From assembly GCA_039519185.1 (NCBI GenBank), contig CM076854.1, positions 13,303,192 through 13,367,191 of the forward strand: DNA of 64,000 bases, read 5' to 3'. This stretch comes from Astragalus membranaceus. Taxonomy: Eukaryota; Streptophyta; Magnoliopsida; Fabales; Fabaceae. The translations under genes and the position numbers were made by a program. This document shows positions 33,859 to 44,715 of the stretch, in pieces; position 1 is the stretch's first letter, and each line of letters opens with the position of its first letter. Under the pieces are notes generated by a model that was not told where the DNA came from, did not search any database, and saw nothing but the letters and a program-made list of their open reading frames with translations.

Positions 33859-34500
33859 AACATCATAAGAGTTAAGATTGAAGATATGATTCTACAAGGG
33901 GCGTCTACGTTTCTGGCATGCAATATTAGAAAAATCCCCTTTAAATTCCTTGGAATACCGGTAGGTGCTAGCACAAGAAGGTGTTGTGCGTGGGGTCCAA
34001 TTTTGGAAAGCCCCAAATCAAAGTTGTCATTTTGGAAGAGCAAACAAGTCTCAATTGGAGGAAAGGTAATTTTAATAAACTTGGTACTCTCAATTGGAGG
34101 AAGGGTAACTTTTTTAAAACCCCAAAGAAAGTGATATCCGTGCTTATTTAGTTACAACGCCAATTCTTATGGGGAGGCTCTGATGATAATGTTAAAATGT
34201 CGTGGGTGTTGAGCACCTTTTTTTTTCTCTTCTTCCTTATCTTTTAATGTATTGTATGGAGTATGATTTTTGTTTGGTTGTGTTGCACCACTCATATGGT
34301 TTGGCATTCTGTGGGAAATTTTATTAAGTTTGGATCACTTTTTAAGGGGAAGATATTGAAGACAGCGAAGCATCTTGTTTCGACAGCAGTTGTGTAGGTG
34401 TTGTGGCAATCCAGAAATAATATGATCTTTAAAGGATTGGTAGCCGATGTCAACTCCATTGTAAGTCAAGTTAAGTACATCTCGTGCGGAAAGATACATT
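33859..34500 (+). pseudogene. L1-type LINE RT fragment, right part
   Basis: It continues the LINE interrupted by CACTA 2: FLACNIRKIPFKFLGIPVGA then SIGGKVILINLVLS, the conserved C-terminal part of plant L1 reverse transcriptase. Decayed zf-RVT-like sequence follows, with WQSRNNMIFKG near 34405. Several stops and a short duplication (SIGG repeated near 34055 and 34095) break it. The same family is better preserved at 55590-61270. Confidence 0.78.
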
Positions 34501-34730
34501 AAAATAATTACTTTTTCTTTTTTATTTAGGTGAGGATTTACAAAATTATCATTCATTAATGACATGGGATAGATACATTAAGAGAATTGAAAAAAGATAT
34601 CGGGTTATTAAATAATGAAGGGTATGATAGGAAAAGAAAAATTAATGCTTCATTGATATTGTAAAACATCATATAATATGGGACAACCATTTTTGCCTAA
34701 AACATCATATAATATGGGACATAGGCAGTG
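34501..34730. other. Intergenic, short direct repeat
   Basis: AAAACATCATATAATATGGG occurs twice (about 34663 and 34699). Nothing else seen. Confidence 0.5.
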
Positions 34731-34950
34731 GCGGACCCATGTGTTCTTGAGGGGGTTCACTTGAACCCCCTTGAGAGGGTTCACTTGAACCCCCAGAAAA
34801 AAATATATGTTATTTTTACCCTTATATAATTTTTTTTGAACCTCCTAAAATTTTTATTTTGCATTAATATTCCTAATTTTACACCCAATTATACTTAAGA
34901 CACAATTTTGAACCCTCTAAACCCGGGTCCTGGATCGGTCCATGAGCTCA
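34731..34950. mobile_element. Possible hAT-like MITE
   Basis: It begins CAGTGGCGGACCCA and ends near GGGTCCTGGATCGGTCCATG, with a duplicated TTGAGGGGGTTCACTTGAAC segment. This resembles a common plant family of short elements, but I found no target duplication. Confidence 0.35.
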
Positions 34951-36107
34951 ATCCCACAAATTACAAACATGAACATAAAATTAAATCTTCTCTTACATTA
35001 TTTTTTTATATATTTTTGTAGATAATACTCCCCGTCTCAATTTAAGTGTCATCTTCTTTATTTTCTACTCATGTCATGGTCTAGTCCCCTTTTGACTTCT
35101 CTTTTGTCTTCTTTTTTCTATTTTTTTAATAAAACCATGGGGAAGTACTTTTTTTCGTTCGTGATGTCTTTTAACATCAGAAGGTTTTAATGAGGCTTCT
35201 TTTCTTCTATATGCCTAGAAAAAAAAGTGTCATCTTTGCGATTCACTACCCCAGATCTTGAGAAAAATGGCACCCTATTGGGCAGCGCTCTTGATGTAAG
35301 CGCTACATTTGCTTAAAACGCGCAGGGAATGGGCAGCGCTCCTGTTGTAAGTGTTGCTTTTGGTTGAAACGTGCAGGGGCAATGGGCAGCGCTCCTGCTG
35401 TAAGCGCTGCTTATAGGAGAACGTGTTGGGGGCGATGGGCAACGGTTTTTAGGAAACGCTGCCTATAGGAGAACGCGTTGGAGCGATGGACAGCGCTTTT
35501 TAGGAAACGCTACCTATAGGAGAATGAGGATGGGGCGATGGGCAGCACTTTTTAGGGAGAACACTGCCTATTACTAGTACTTTATTTCAATTCCCTCGCG
35601 TTCTCTCTAACGTTCAGACTTCTCAGAAACCCTTTCTTTCTCTTTTTCGCTCTCTGCTCAAGCTCAAGCTCAAGCTCTCTCCTCACGTCCTCACGTCGTC
35701 GTTCCACCGTGTTGGTTCGTTGTTGCAGCATTGTCGTTCGTTCTCCCTACCTCTATCTATTTCTCTCCCGTAAGAAGGTGAGTTGGAATCCTTCACCTCT
35801 TTTGTTGTTCTTTTGATATTATTTTATTAATTTGGCTTTGCATCTTCTTCATTTTCATATTATTTTTTGAAGGTTAGTAAGCGGAACCAACACACAGTGC
35901 TTGCGTAGGATTTCCATCTGGTATGGGTATCAGTATTAATTTTTTCTTTTAATGTTTCGTATTTTTCTGGCAATTTTAAGCTCTAATATGTACATAAAGT
36001 GGTTGATGAAATGTCTACTTCACAAATAAATTAATGGTGCTTACATATTTGTTCTATTTGCTCTTGCTGGGTTGTTGTTGTTTAATGATAAAATTTGTCT
36101 TTCGTAG

Positions 36108-36166
36108 GTTCCATGTTGATAAAATGTCTTCAGCCCATGTCTATGTGAGGCTGCACAAAGGTCAGA
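36108..36166 (+). pseudogene. Captured exon of a CCDC25-like (NFACT-R domain) gene
   Basis: After TTTCGTAG it encodes FHVDKMSSAHVYVRLHKG, which I recognise as the conserved core of the NFACT-R/DUF814 domain of CCDC25-type proteins. The sequence then runs out of homology (about 36170-36318) in an open frame with no known domain. One exon only, with an intact acceptor. Confidence 0.75.
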
Positions 36167-37229
36167 CCAAGTTAAGCTATGTGATTTTGGAAGTGCAAAA
36201 ATGCTGGTGTGCTATAGCAATTTCTTTTCTTACGCTGGTATCTTCTTTGCTCAACAGGAAGCTGGGGAGCGCCCCCTCTTTTTGTAATTTTTGTATAATG
36301 TATCTTAGTATAATGTAATTTTTGGATTGGATTTATTTTGGTAGTAATAGTGTTAAATTTATTTTTTAATTTGTTGTTAGCTAGTTTATATATATGTTGT
36401 TAAGTATACATAATGGATTGGATTGGATTGAATTGGCTGTATATGACCAGGAAAATTGCAAATGTAAAAAAGAAAATAAACAAAAACAGTAAAAAAAAAT
36501 GAAAAAAAAAATATACAATGGGCAGCGTTTGTAGGCCAAAGCGCTACCTATTCCTAAAAAGCGCTAAGGGAATAAGCAGCGCTTTGGCCTACAAGCGCTG
36601 CCCATTGTGTTAGCCCCTTTTGGGAATGAGCAGTGCTTACGCTGAAAAGCGCTACCCATATATGGCTATCAGTGAGCAGTGCTTGTTAGACTATAGTATA
36701 ACCTTAGAGGGGGGTGAATAAGGTTATATGTAAATCTTGGATTCTTTTCAAAATAAATGATAAGTTTGTTTTAAATCAAATGCGGAAACTTAGATTTAAA
36801 CTTTATATGGTGCAAGCAGGCAGATTTAGGAACAAAGAGATATTATACTATTTTCAATATACACAATAAAATTATTTATAAGAAGTGTAGTGATATTGAA
36901 TATAGTAGAAAGTAGATCAATTGCAGTGATATGGAGGATAATAGATAAGCGCAAGATCAGAGTAGTTTAGTTGTAGACAGATGAAAATTATGATAAACAG
37001 ATCTAATATAGCAATAAGCAAGGGTATAGATAATAAAGCAAAGTAAAGAGATAGGGATAGAGATACACCAGGAATTTTGCGAGGTTCGGGATAAAATCCC
37101 TACGTCCTCGGCCTCCGGCTTTGCAACCTTTGGACTTGATAACAACCACTATATTGAAGAATTGTTTACAAACAGGCAACTTCAAAATAGCAAATCTCAA
37201 TTCCCCCGAACTGAGAACCCGAGCACCTA

Positions 37230-37460
37230 GCTAAGGATTTCAACCCGCTTCAATCTCCTGATTGAACGACCCAAGAGCACCTCCCAGGATTTCAATACCA
37301 CTTCAATCTTCCCTGATTGAAAGACCCAAGATCACCTCCCAGGATTTCAAACCAACTCAATCTCCTGATTGAGAGACCCAAGAATGCTTCCCAGGATTTC
37401 AAACCAACTCAATCTCCTGATTGAGAGACCCAAGAACAAATCCCAGGATTTCAAAGTGAC
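37230..37460. repeat. Tandem repeat in the solo LTR
   Basis: About four units of roughly 60 bp built on CAGGATTTCAAACCAACTC followed by AATCTCCTGATTGAGAGACC. The unit contains the small dyad TCAATC...GATTGA. Confidence 0.8.
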
Positions 37461-37724
37461 CCCCACAAATAGAGTAACAAATACAAATAGAGATCTATAA
37501 TCCAATCACCTCAGATATAATGACAGTATAGTGACTAAGAGATGAGTGATATGGAAAATAGAAAATGATATGAAAGTTGAAGCTCTATTTTCTCTCTTTC
37601 TCAGATCTAGAAAATGTATGTGAGAAGCAGAGAGGAGTTGTGAATTGTGGTGTGAGGTGTGAAATGAAAAGTGTGAAGCACCTCCCTATTTATAGGTTTA
37701 GGAAAACGTAGAAATGATTTATGA

Positions 37725-38235
37725 TGCATAAGAATCGATTTATGTGAGAAGGCAAATCATAGTATAATCGATTCTTTGCTTTTAGAAAACATTTAAAGAA
37801 ATGATGAATCGATTGTTTGATGAAGTTAAAATGTTGATGAATCGATTCTTATCATTTTAGAGGAACTAAGAATCGATTTTATGGCTAGTTAAAAAAGAGA
37901 GGAATCGATTCTTTACATATGGAGAACATAGGAATCGATTGTTTGTTTCTTTGGAAATAGGTGGGAATCGATTTTCAGGACATCCTGAATAGGGTAGGAA
38001 TCGATTCTTACTTTGTTTAAAATGAGAAGGAATCGATTCATAGCCTATAGGATTGCTTGAAAATCGATTTCATAGTCTTTTGAAATAAAAGGAAATCGAT
38101 TCTTACCTTTGGCTTATGAATAGGTGTGAATCGATTCTTTGTTTCAAACATAGGATAAGGAAATCGATTTCAACCTTTAAAATAGGATTAGGAAATCGAT
38201 TTCATGATTTAGAAAATGATAGAAATCGATTTCTA
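37725..38235. repeat. Array of 16 AATCGATT motifs in the solo LTR
   Basis: Sixteen copies of the palindrome AATCGATT at about 30-bp spacing, with spacers that are not conserved. Conserved core with free spacers is unlike ordinary tandem duplication. Confidence 0.85.
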
Positions 38236-38989
38236 GCTTTCCACAAAATTATTTTTTAGGTTTAGGGCTTTGCCATGCATGCATAAGATATTTTCCAAAG
38301 CTTGCCATGCATGCATAACATATTTTCAAAACCCTAATTTTGATGCATCATGCATGTTTTCAAAAGTCATCTCTCAGTTACTAAATTGTCATAGACCTTC
38401 AGTGATAGGACCTTACACAGTGTCCTAAAGAAAGCGGATAAACAAATAGGTCTTGAACTGCTGAGGTGGCTTCTTCTCCAAGCTGCTCCATTTTAATCTT
38501 CCTGCTCTTTGCTTTATGTCCTGTACTTAATTCAACTTGAACCATTAGTAGATAAGGTGTAATTTGTTATCATACAAAACAAAGAGTGTTTGCCCTTGGT
38601 TCAACAGTGCTTTCTAAGCGCTGCCCATTGTGGGAGTGAAATCAGCAGCGCCAAGTTTAGCAGCGCTCGAAAGCGCTGCCCATGGCTAAAAAAAAGTGCT
38701 GCCCATCTCCAAATCTGTTGTAGTGATTTTTCTTTGTCTCAAATTATATGTCATTTTAGAATACCAATGCAACGTTTATTATTTTTTTCCAACAATACCC
38801 TAACTTTTATTTATATTTTCAAGTTTTTCACTCCTCTCTCCTCATAATAATATAGGGATATTTTAGTCGTACCATATATTATGAGCATAAAAAGTAGCAT
38901 ATTTAATCATTTTCTTAAAACCCGCGCATAACTTTAAACAATAATTAAATTGAGACGGAGGGAGTATTATTTTAATGTATCTAAATTTG

Positions 38990-39738
38990 TCCTGATATGT
39001 TCTGTTCAGTACCGTATCTCTGGACCTGTATCCGATCTTAGACACAAGGTCCGATCCGAGATAGTTGGTAGGGGTTGGTCTTGATCAACCGAGCTCCGCT
39101 TCCGATCCGGGGCAGGTGGTACCTGCGAGGACACTCCGACGCTCAAGTGAGCTAGGGAACTGATTTGAGGTAAGATTGTAAGAAAGAGTGTCTACCTTAG
39201 ACATTGCATTGAATGCTTATTTATAGGTTTTGAGAATCAATGAAAACCATTGAATATAGGCCTTTAATCTCCACCATTGGTTGATAAATCTGCATTTAGT
39301 GTTAGGCCTTAGTGATAAAGGCTCGTTCCGTAACATGTTCAAAGAGAATCTAATTCCATGGACAAATAGTGTATGTAAAAGAGGTTTCGTCGGGAAGCTC
39401 AAATGAAAAACCAACGGGTACATACGAGGGTAACATAGATACTATACTAGGATGTTCTTAACAAACATGGGACGATACTACTATAAAGTACTGCTTATAT
39501 TTTACTAGGATAATACTGTTTGTTACTGTTATTATTAATTAGAAACACCGGAGAGGTTGGAGCATCCTGTGAGCCTTGGAATAACATCACGAATAAAAGT
39601 CAGGAAGAGCTTCTAGGACCACTAGTGAATAGTGATTATAGCACAAAACTCCCCATAAATATCCTTACCGACATGCTAGACAATACTAGATTGTAATACG
39701 TACTACCGTGAATCGAGGAATTGCGTGGGTACAACATT
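38990..39738 (-). mobile_element. Retrotransposon 3' LTR fragment, minus strand
   Basis: On the minus strand a purine tract GAGGGGACTTAA is followed by TGTTGTACCC, as at an internal-to-3' LTR junction. The LTR contains TATAAATAAGC (TATA-like) and ACTTGAGCGTCGGAGTG...GCAGGTACCACC, a signature shared with the solo LTR at 44319. The distal end near 38997 is not defined, and only a short internal remnant follows to about 39870. Confidence 0.5.
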
Positions 39739-40227
39739 AAGTCCCCTCAACTAGAAGAAGAACCAACCTTTAAATGAATAAGATAAGATAAGATGCCCGG
39801 TGTGAATGTGTGGTACGAAATAATGGTCTATGTAATGTCTGGTGTGTGGTAGAAAATAATTTACTTGAAACTTTTAGTAAGTGTTGAATAACAAGAACAA
39901 ATAAAGAAAAAGTGAAAAATCTTTATTGATTGTGGAAAATGAATTGATTACAAAAGTGAAGCTAGAGAAGGGCTTATATAGCCATAAAAAGATTACTTTG
40001 ATCTTAACCTAGATATAACAAACTCTAACAAACTAACCCTAAAATCTAGATAAGATAAAATATCTTATTTTCAATTATTCTAATAATATATAATAGTCCC
40101 CCACAAGCTAGAAGGTATTCACAACACTTTTAGCTTGACATGAACATTAGAAGATACATCAAAAACAAAAGAAAATTACAATGGGAGATGCCGAAAATAC
40201 ATCGGCAGAAATCAAAGTCATAAGGCA

Positions 40228-40367
40228 AATGCTTTAACTACTCGATGGAAGCAACAATGCTATAACCACTCGAAGAAAGCGACAATGCTATAACCATTCA
40301 GAGGAAGCGACAATGCTATAACCAATCGGAGGAAGCGACAATGCTATAACCACTTGATGGAAGCAAG
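40228..40367. repeat. 28-bp tandem repeat in the TRIM-like element
   Basis: Five units of AATGCTATAACCACTCGAAG plus 8 bp, with small differences. Confidence 0.88.
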
Positions 40368-40754
40368 ATAGAAAAATGAATCAAGATTCTGAGAGAAAGA
40401 GAAAATCGCAAAGAGAAGACAGAAATCAACCTAAATAAGATTCTGAGAAAAGGAACCCAATTCAGGTCTAGAGGAGAATCGAAGCAACAATTCAAAGCAA
40501 CGATTCGAATGAGAATCAAAATTAGGAAAAGATCGCAGATCAAAATCAAGATTGCGAGGTAGAAGGTTGAAACCAGAAATGATTATGGCGTTTCTGAAGA
40601 GGGAGAGAGAAAATGCGATTTTTAGAGAGGAGAAAAATCAGAGTAATGGAAACCGGAAAAGTGATTGCAGCGGTAAAAAGGAAATAAACTGAAAACTGAA
40701 AACGTGGTGCTGCCGAGGTCAGAGACGAGGTCAGAAGATTAGAAGATTAGAACC

Positions 40755-40767
40755 TGCTCCGATACCA
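40755..40767 (-). other. Primer binding site of the TRIM-like element
   Basis: Minus strand TGGTATCGGAGCA, one mismatch to the tRNA-iMet site, directly abutting the LTR. Confidence 0.8.
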
Positions 40768-40986
40768 TGTTGAATAGCAAGAACAAAGAAAGGAAAAGTG
40801 AAAAATCTTTATTGATTGTGGAAAATGAATTGATTACAAAAGTGAAGCTAGAGAGGGGCTTATATAGCCAAAAAAAGATTACTTTGATCTTAACCTAGAT
40901 CTAACAAACTCTAACAAACTAACCCTAAAATCTAGATAAGATAAAATATCTTATTTTCAATTATTCTATTAATATCTAATAGTAAG

Positions 40987-41295
40987 CCTAATAGTGAAGA
41001 TACCGTGTGGTACCTGATAGACTTTAGATTGAAATTTTTATTAAATATGTTTGGTGATCCATTTTGAAGTCTATTACTATTAATAAGATGTTTTAATGAG
41101 AAACAATATGTATTAGAAGCATTAATTGTTCAATATTTAATTATAGGTAATTTATTTGTTTTGTAGCTTTGGTCTTCTAATCTGTCACACGCAAAATCAG
41201 TTTTTACACTGTGAAGATCTTTCCCTTCTCATTATTATTTTTATAATAGGTGAAGAAGGCTACTTTTACACTATGCAGGGTGGAAGACATCAAGG
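40987..41295. other. Intergenic, nothing identified
   Basis: AT-rich sequence without element ends or an open frame. Confidence 0.5.
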
Positions 41296-41500
41296 TAATT
41301 AAAACCAGACCGAACATAGAACCGGCAGAGGCAGCGGTTTAAGGTTCTTGGGGTCGGGCTGGTTGAATCGGTGGTCGGATCAGAATTAGTTAAATAGATT
41401 ATTTAATATTTTTATTTCAATATATAAAAGATAAAAAACAAAAAAAAAACCATAAAATTCGTAATTTCACACCAAAAAAATTAAATTAGACTTAAGTTAA
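41296..41500. mobile_element. Truncated copy of the MITE-like family at 22165
   Basis: It shares AAGGTAATTAAAACCAGACC, the GGCTGGTTGAATC region and the ATTTCACACCAAAAAAATT segment with 22172-22360, then diverges. The right end is missing. Confidence 0.6.
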
Positions 41501-41851
41501 TTAAATTAGGTTTCTATAATATGTTAAATAATATTTTTGTATTCACATTGAAACCATAAAATTAGACTTAATTGAAACCAGTTAAAATTGCAAGTGTCAT
41601 ATTTTGTGTTCACATTGAAACTTGGTTGTGGATAGTCATTGAAGTGCAATGTTTTTGTGTTCACAATTCACATTGTAGGGAGGAAGGAAAAGAAGCCTTA
41701 GAAGTGAAACTTGGTTGTGTTCACATTGCATGCTTCCAAGTTTTAACCAAAAAAAGATATAGCCTTGGTTGTGTTCACATTGGTTATATCAAAAAAGCCT
41801 GAAAATGGAACCACGATTTATATATAGAGATAACATGACTAGAGTGACCAC
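41501..41851. other. Intergenic with short repeats
   Basis: TTGTGTTCACATTG-type motifs recur six times between 41600 and 41790. No gene is supported. Confidence 0.5.
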
Positions 41852-41856
41852 AAAGC

Positions 41857-43158
41857 TATTGAGTTTATAATCAAAACCTACTTTAATTTAAACATATAGC
41901 CGTTGGCTATTTAAAATAAAGCTGTTTGGCTGCCTTGTTAACTAACATAACAGAATATACAAATTGGTTATAACTAACCTAAAAGTCTATTCAAGTTTGT
42001 TATGTAACAAACTTTGGTTGTTAAACTAGTAACAACCAAACTCTAACAGCTATTTCCAGTGAAAGCTATATAAAGCACACATATGTACATACAATTTACA
42101 ATGAATGAAATAGTTTACTTTTAAAAAAAGACTACTTTCTTCTTTACAACTTTTCTGTGAACGTAGCTCCATCCTCATTTCCAATCATCTACCAAATTGT
42201 TTGAGAGTTTCTGGGTGTGTAATCAAAGTGTGATCATACCTTGCAAGAAATAAGAAAAACAATAGTTAGATAAAGGGTTTCTGTGACAGAAACAAATAAG
42301 AGAAAGGAACAAGCTGAAGAAAGGTTTCTGGTTACCTTTAGAAGAGTGTTCTTGAAGGCTAACGCGTAAAGAAGGTATTCTGGGTTGAGGTTCAAGTTGA
42401 AACTCAACAAGTTCATGCAACAGAAACATAGTGATTAGGTTTTATTCAAAGAAAGAGAACAGAGGGTGAGAAATCACAAGAGAGTGTGATTTTACCTTTG
42501 TTTGATCTTGTCTCAAAACCGTATCACACCCACACCTGCAGAAATCAAGAAGATTCAAAGTTAGGGTTTCGTGAACAGTGTGTAAATAAAAGAGAAATCA
42601 AAGAAAAACTCACAAGAAGAAGGAGGTCTACCTGAAGGAAGGTGGATCGTGAGCTTGATCGAAGAGATCAAGCGTTTCTGAACAAACTAGGGTTTGCTGT
42701 TCATCGCGAAGTGAGAAGAGGAGATTGTGGTCTCAGCATTTTGATTCAGAGCAAAACCAAAGAGGGTTTTGTTTCATCATCACCAGAGATCATCATTGAC
42801 CAGAAATCAAGCTGAACCGCAGCTTCAATCACCAGTGGTGAGAGCTACGGTGCAGCAAGGTTCGAGTGAGAGAAGAGAGAAGAAGAGAACGGAGAAACAA
42901 GAAAGAGAGCTAGGGTTTCTTGAAACTCTGAGCAGAGAGTAAAAATTCACCTTAAATACTCCGGGTCAGTATCAAGATCCGCGTGTTCTATTTCAATCGG
43001 GTTCGGGTGCGCAGGCAGCAACAAAAAGAATTGTTTGCTCTGTTCTGCATCATTGGGTTGGGCTGTTTGTAAAGCTGGGCTTTACAAGTGGCACCTCCCT
43101 CAGCTTTTGTTATACATTCCCCTGCAAATACAACACAAGAGTGAGCAAAAATTCAACA
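41857..43158 (+). repeat. 5' LTR of the Copia element
   Basis: 1302 bp. It contains a TATA box TATATAAA at 42067-42074. Differences from the 3' LTR were seen near 42475, 42570, 42588, 42740 and 42834. Confidence 0.95.
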
Positions 43159-43176
43159 TGGTATACACAGAGCTAC
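43159..43176 (+). other. Primer binding site of the Copia element
   Basis: TGGTATACACAGAGC directly after the LTR resembles the tRNA-iMet site TGGTATCAGAGC with extra bases in the middle. Confidence 0.6.
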
Positions 43177-43293
43177 TATAAACGATCCAGGGCATATACT
43201 CTAATCTCTACTCAATTCTTGTGTTTTCTTTAAAGTTTCTTTCTATATTGTTTGAAAAAATCTAACTGTGTGTGAAGTGTTCCAGTTTTTAAT

Positions 43294-44318
43294 ATGTCTA
43301 AAGATATGCAAACACGCCCAAGTTTTGGGGCTCAAATTCCCATCCTAAATGGAAAGAATTGGGACAGATGGTGCCACCAAATGAAGGCAGTTTTTGGCTG
43401 CCAGGGAGTACTAAAGGTTGTCAGAGATGGTGTGACACCAGTGACAGCACCTGCTACTGCAGAAGATAATGCAAAATTTGAAGAAGAAACCCAGAAAGAC
43501 TGGAAAGCACTACATCTAATTCATATAGGATTAGATGATAGTAATTTTGATAGAGTCAGGGGAATTGAGAGTGCCAAGTAAGCTTGGGATACTCTTGATT
43601 CCTACTACAATGGTTCAACTGAGGCTAAGAAGGAAAAGCTGGAAGCTCTTAGGGCTCAGTTTGAAACCTTAAGGATGAAAAGTGATGAGGATGTTGTGAC
43701 CTACTGTGGTCGTGTAAAGAAAATTACCAATGCCATGACCCTAAATGGTCATACATTTACTGATGAAGAGATTTGTAGAAAAATCTTGAGATCACTAACT
43801 AAGAAATATTATGTTGCAGTGAACAGCCTTGAAGACACCCTAAATGTTGAGGACTTAAAGGTTGAGCAGCTGCAAAGCAGATTAGAAGCCAAAGAAATAC
43901 GGCTGAACCTACTAAATGAAGACAGTGATGATGAAGACACTGCCTTCTTCACAAAAGGCAAAGGTAAGAAAGGCTCAAAGCCTGGCAACAGTAAGTCTTC
44001 CTCTAAACCTAGCTCTAACAAAAATAAGCCTAAATCTAAACCTAATTCTAAGAATAAGGGTGATTCTAAGAAGAAGGATAAATCTAAGGTTCAATGTTAT
44101 AGATGTGATAAATTTGCGCATTATGCCACTGAATGCCCAACCAGGAATAACTCTAAATCAGAAGTAGAAGCTAATGTTGCAAAAGAGGATTCTGATTCAG
44201 ACAGCCCAGTAGTGTTTAGTGCTATAAGTGATAACTCTAAACCTAGACCTAGGGCAGAAACTAAGGTAACTAATATTGAACTTAAGAAAAATAAGGACTA
44301 TATTGCACTAGTGGTTAC
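43294..44318 (+). pseudogene. Copia gag (capsid and nucleocapsid), interrupted
   Basis: The start is ATG at 43294 (MSKDMQTRPSFG), about 135 bp after the primer site. The capsid region has the typical LNGKNWDRWCHQMKA start and a C-terminal helix-rich part. The nucleocapsid zinc knuckle CYRCDKFAHYATEC (CX2CX4HX4C) is at about 44095-44136, after a Lys/Ser-rich linker. A TAA at 43579-43581 cuts the frame at residue 96, apparently a G-to-T change in a Glu codon. Downstream the same frame stays open to the solo LTR at 44319. Beyond that insertion the frame passes directly into pol, so gag and pol were one polyprotein of about 1390 residues. Confidence 0.9.
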
Positions 44319-44710
44319 TGTTCTGGAGTGACCCAATAGGCCCAACGAGACAGTCTAGCGCAACCCGCAGCAAGGGGGTGCTGCGCGCAGCAGCCAGGTG
44401 CAACCTGGGCCAGCGGCCCACTCGACCAAGGCCGGCCCAACGCGGCCCATCATCTACCTTGCTCCGCAAGATGCGGCCGATCCCGTAAATTGCGCAACGG
44501 CTAGAACGCCAGTCTTATATATACCACACCAGCATGTGGCTTCAGGTATGTTTTACTCACCTTGTGACCCTGCCCGTTGAAGCACCTCTGACTTGAGCGT
44601 TGGAGTGCCTTTGCAGGTACCACCCGCGTGCGGCTTACAACTCGGTCCCTCATCACAGCGACCGACCCACGTTATCAACAACAACCCATCGTATAGATCA
44701 GGTACGATCA
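44319..44710. mobile_element. Solo LTR (392 bp) at the gag-pol junction of the Copia element
   Basis: A GC-rich block in an AT-rich element, starting TGTTCTGGAG and ending TACGATCA. It is flanked by GTTAC (44314-44318) and ATTAC (44711-44715), a target duplication with one mismatch. Skipping the block and one flank copy makes gag and pol read through in frame. It has a TATA-like CTTATATATACC near 44514 and the ACTTGAGCGTTGGAGTGCC...GCAGGTACCACC signature shared with the LTR at 38990. The first codons of the apparent pol frame (44600-44715) belong mostly to it. Confidence 0.8.
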
Positions 44711-44715
44711 ATTAC

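Larger units (their letters stand above)
36684..38606. mobile_element. Solo LTR (1923 bp) inside CACTA 3
   Basis: It begins TGTTAGACTATAG and ends TTGGTTCAACA and is flanked by the perfect duplication GTGCT (36679-36683 and 38607-38611). Near the left end it has CTTAGAGGGGGGTGAATAAG; repeated CCCAGGATTTCAA and CAATCTCCTGATTGA segments lie at 37230-37460, and an AATCGATT array at 37725-38235. Lineage not assigned; the TGTT and AACA ends would suit Copia. Confidence 0.88.
35244..38725 (+). mobile_element. CACTA transposon 3, gene-capturing, same family as CACTA 2
   Basis: Termini are CACTACCCCAGAT and the complement of CACTACAACAGATTTGG, with the perfect duplication ATT (35241-35243 and 38726-38728). 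Subterminal arrays of GGGCAGCGCT and AAGCGCTGCC lie at 35280-35570 and 36520-36680, and at 38610-38710. The pyrimidine-rich segment at 35580-35770 looks like a leader. A CCDC25-like exon lies at 36108-36166, and a solo LTR interrupts the 3' array. No transposase was found. Confidence 0.87.
35028..38964. mobile_element. Stowaway-like MITE split by CACTA 3
   Basis: The left end CTCCCCGTCTCAATTTAAGTG and the right end, CTCCCTCCGTCTCAATTTAA on the minus strand, are inverse copies. They are flanked by TA (35026-35027 and 38965-38966). The MITE sequence is 35028-35243 and 38729-38964, about 450 bp once CACTA 3 is set aside. Confidence 0.8.
39882..40981 (-). mobile_element. TRIM-like LTR element, 1100 bp
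   Basis: Two 214-bp direct repeats (39882-40095 and 40768-40981), about 96 percent identical by eye, flank 672 bp without coding capacity. The minus strand reads TGGTATCGGAGC next to the right LTR (primer binding site) and a purine tract next to the left one. The target duplication GTAAG is perfect (39877-39881 and 40982-40986). In element orientation the LTR runs TATTAG to TTCAACA, so the usual TG start is TA. Confidence 0.88.

Noticed and set aside
37725..38235. CRISPR-like array (short repeats with unique spacers)
   Set aside because: An 8-bp palindromic core in a plant LTR, with irregular spacing and no cas genes, is not a CRISPR array.
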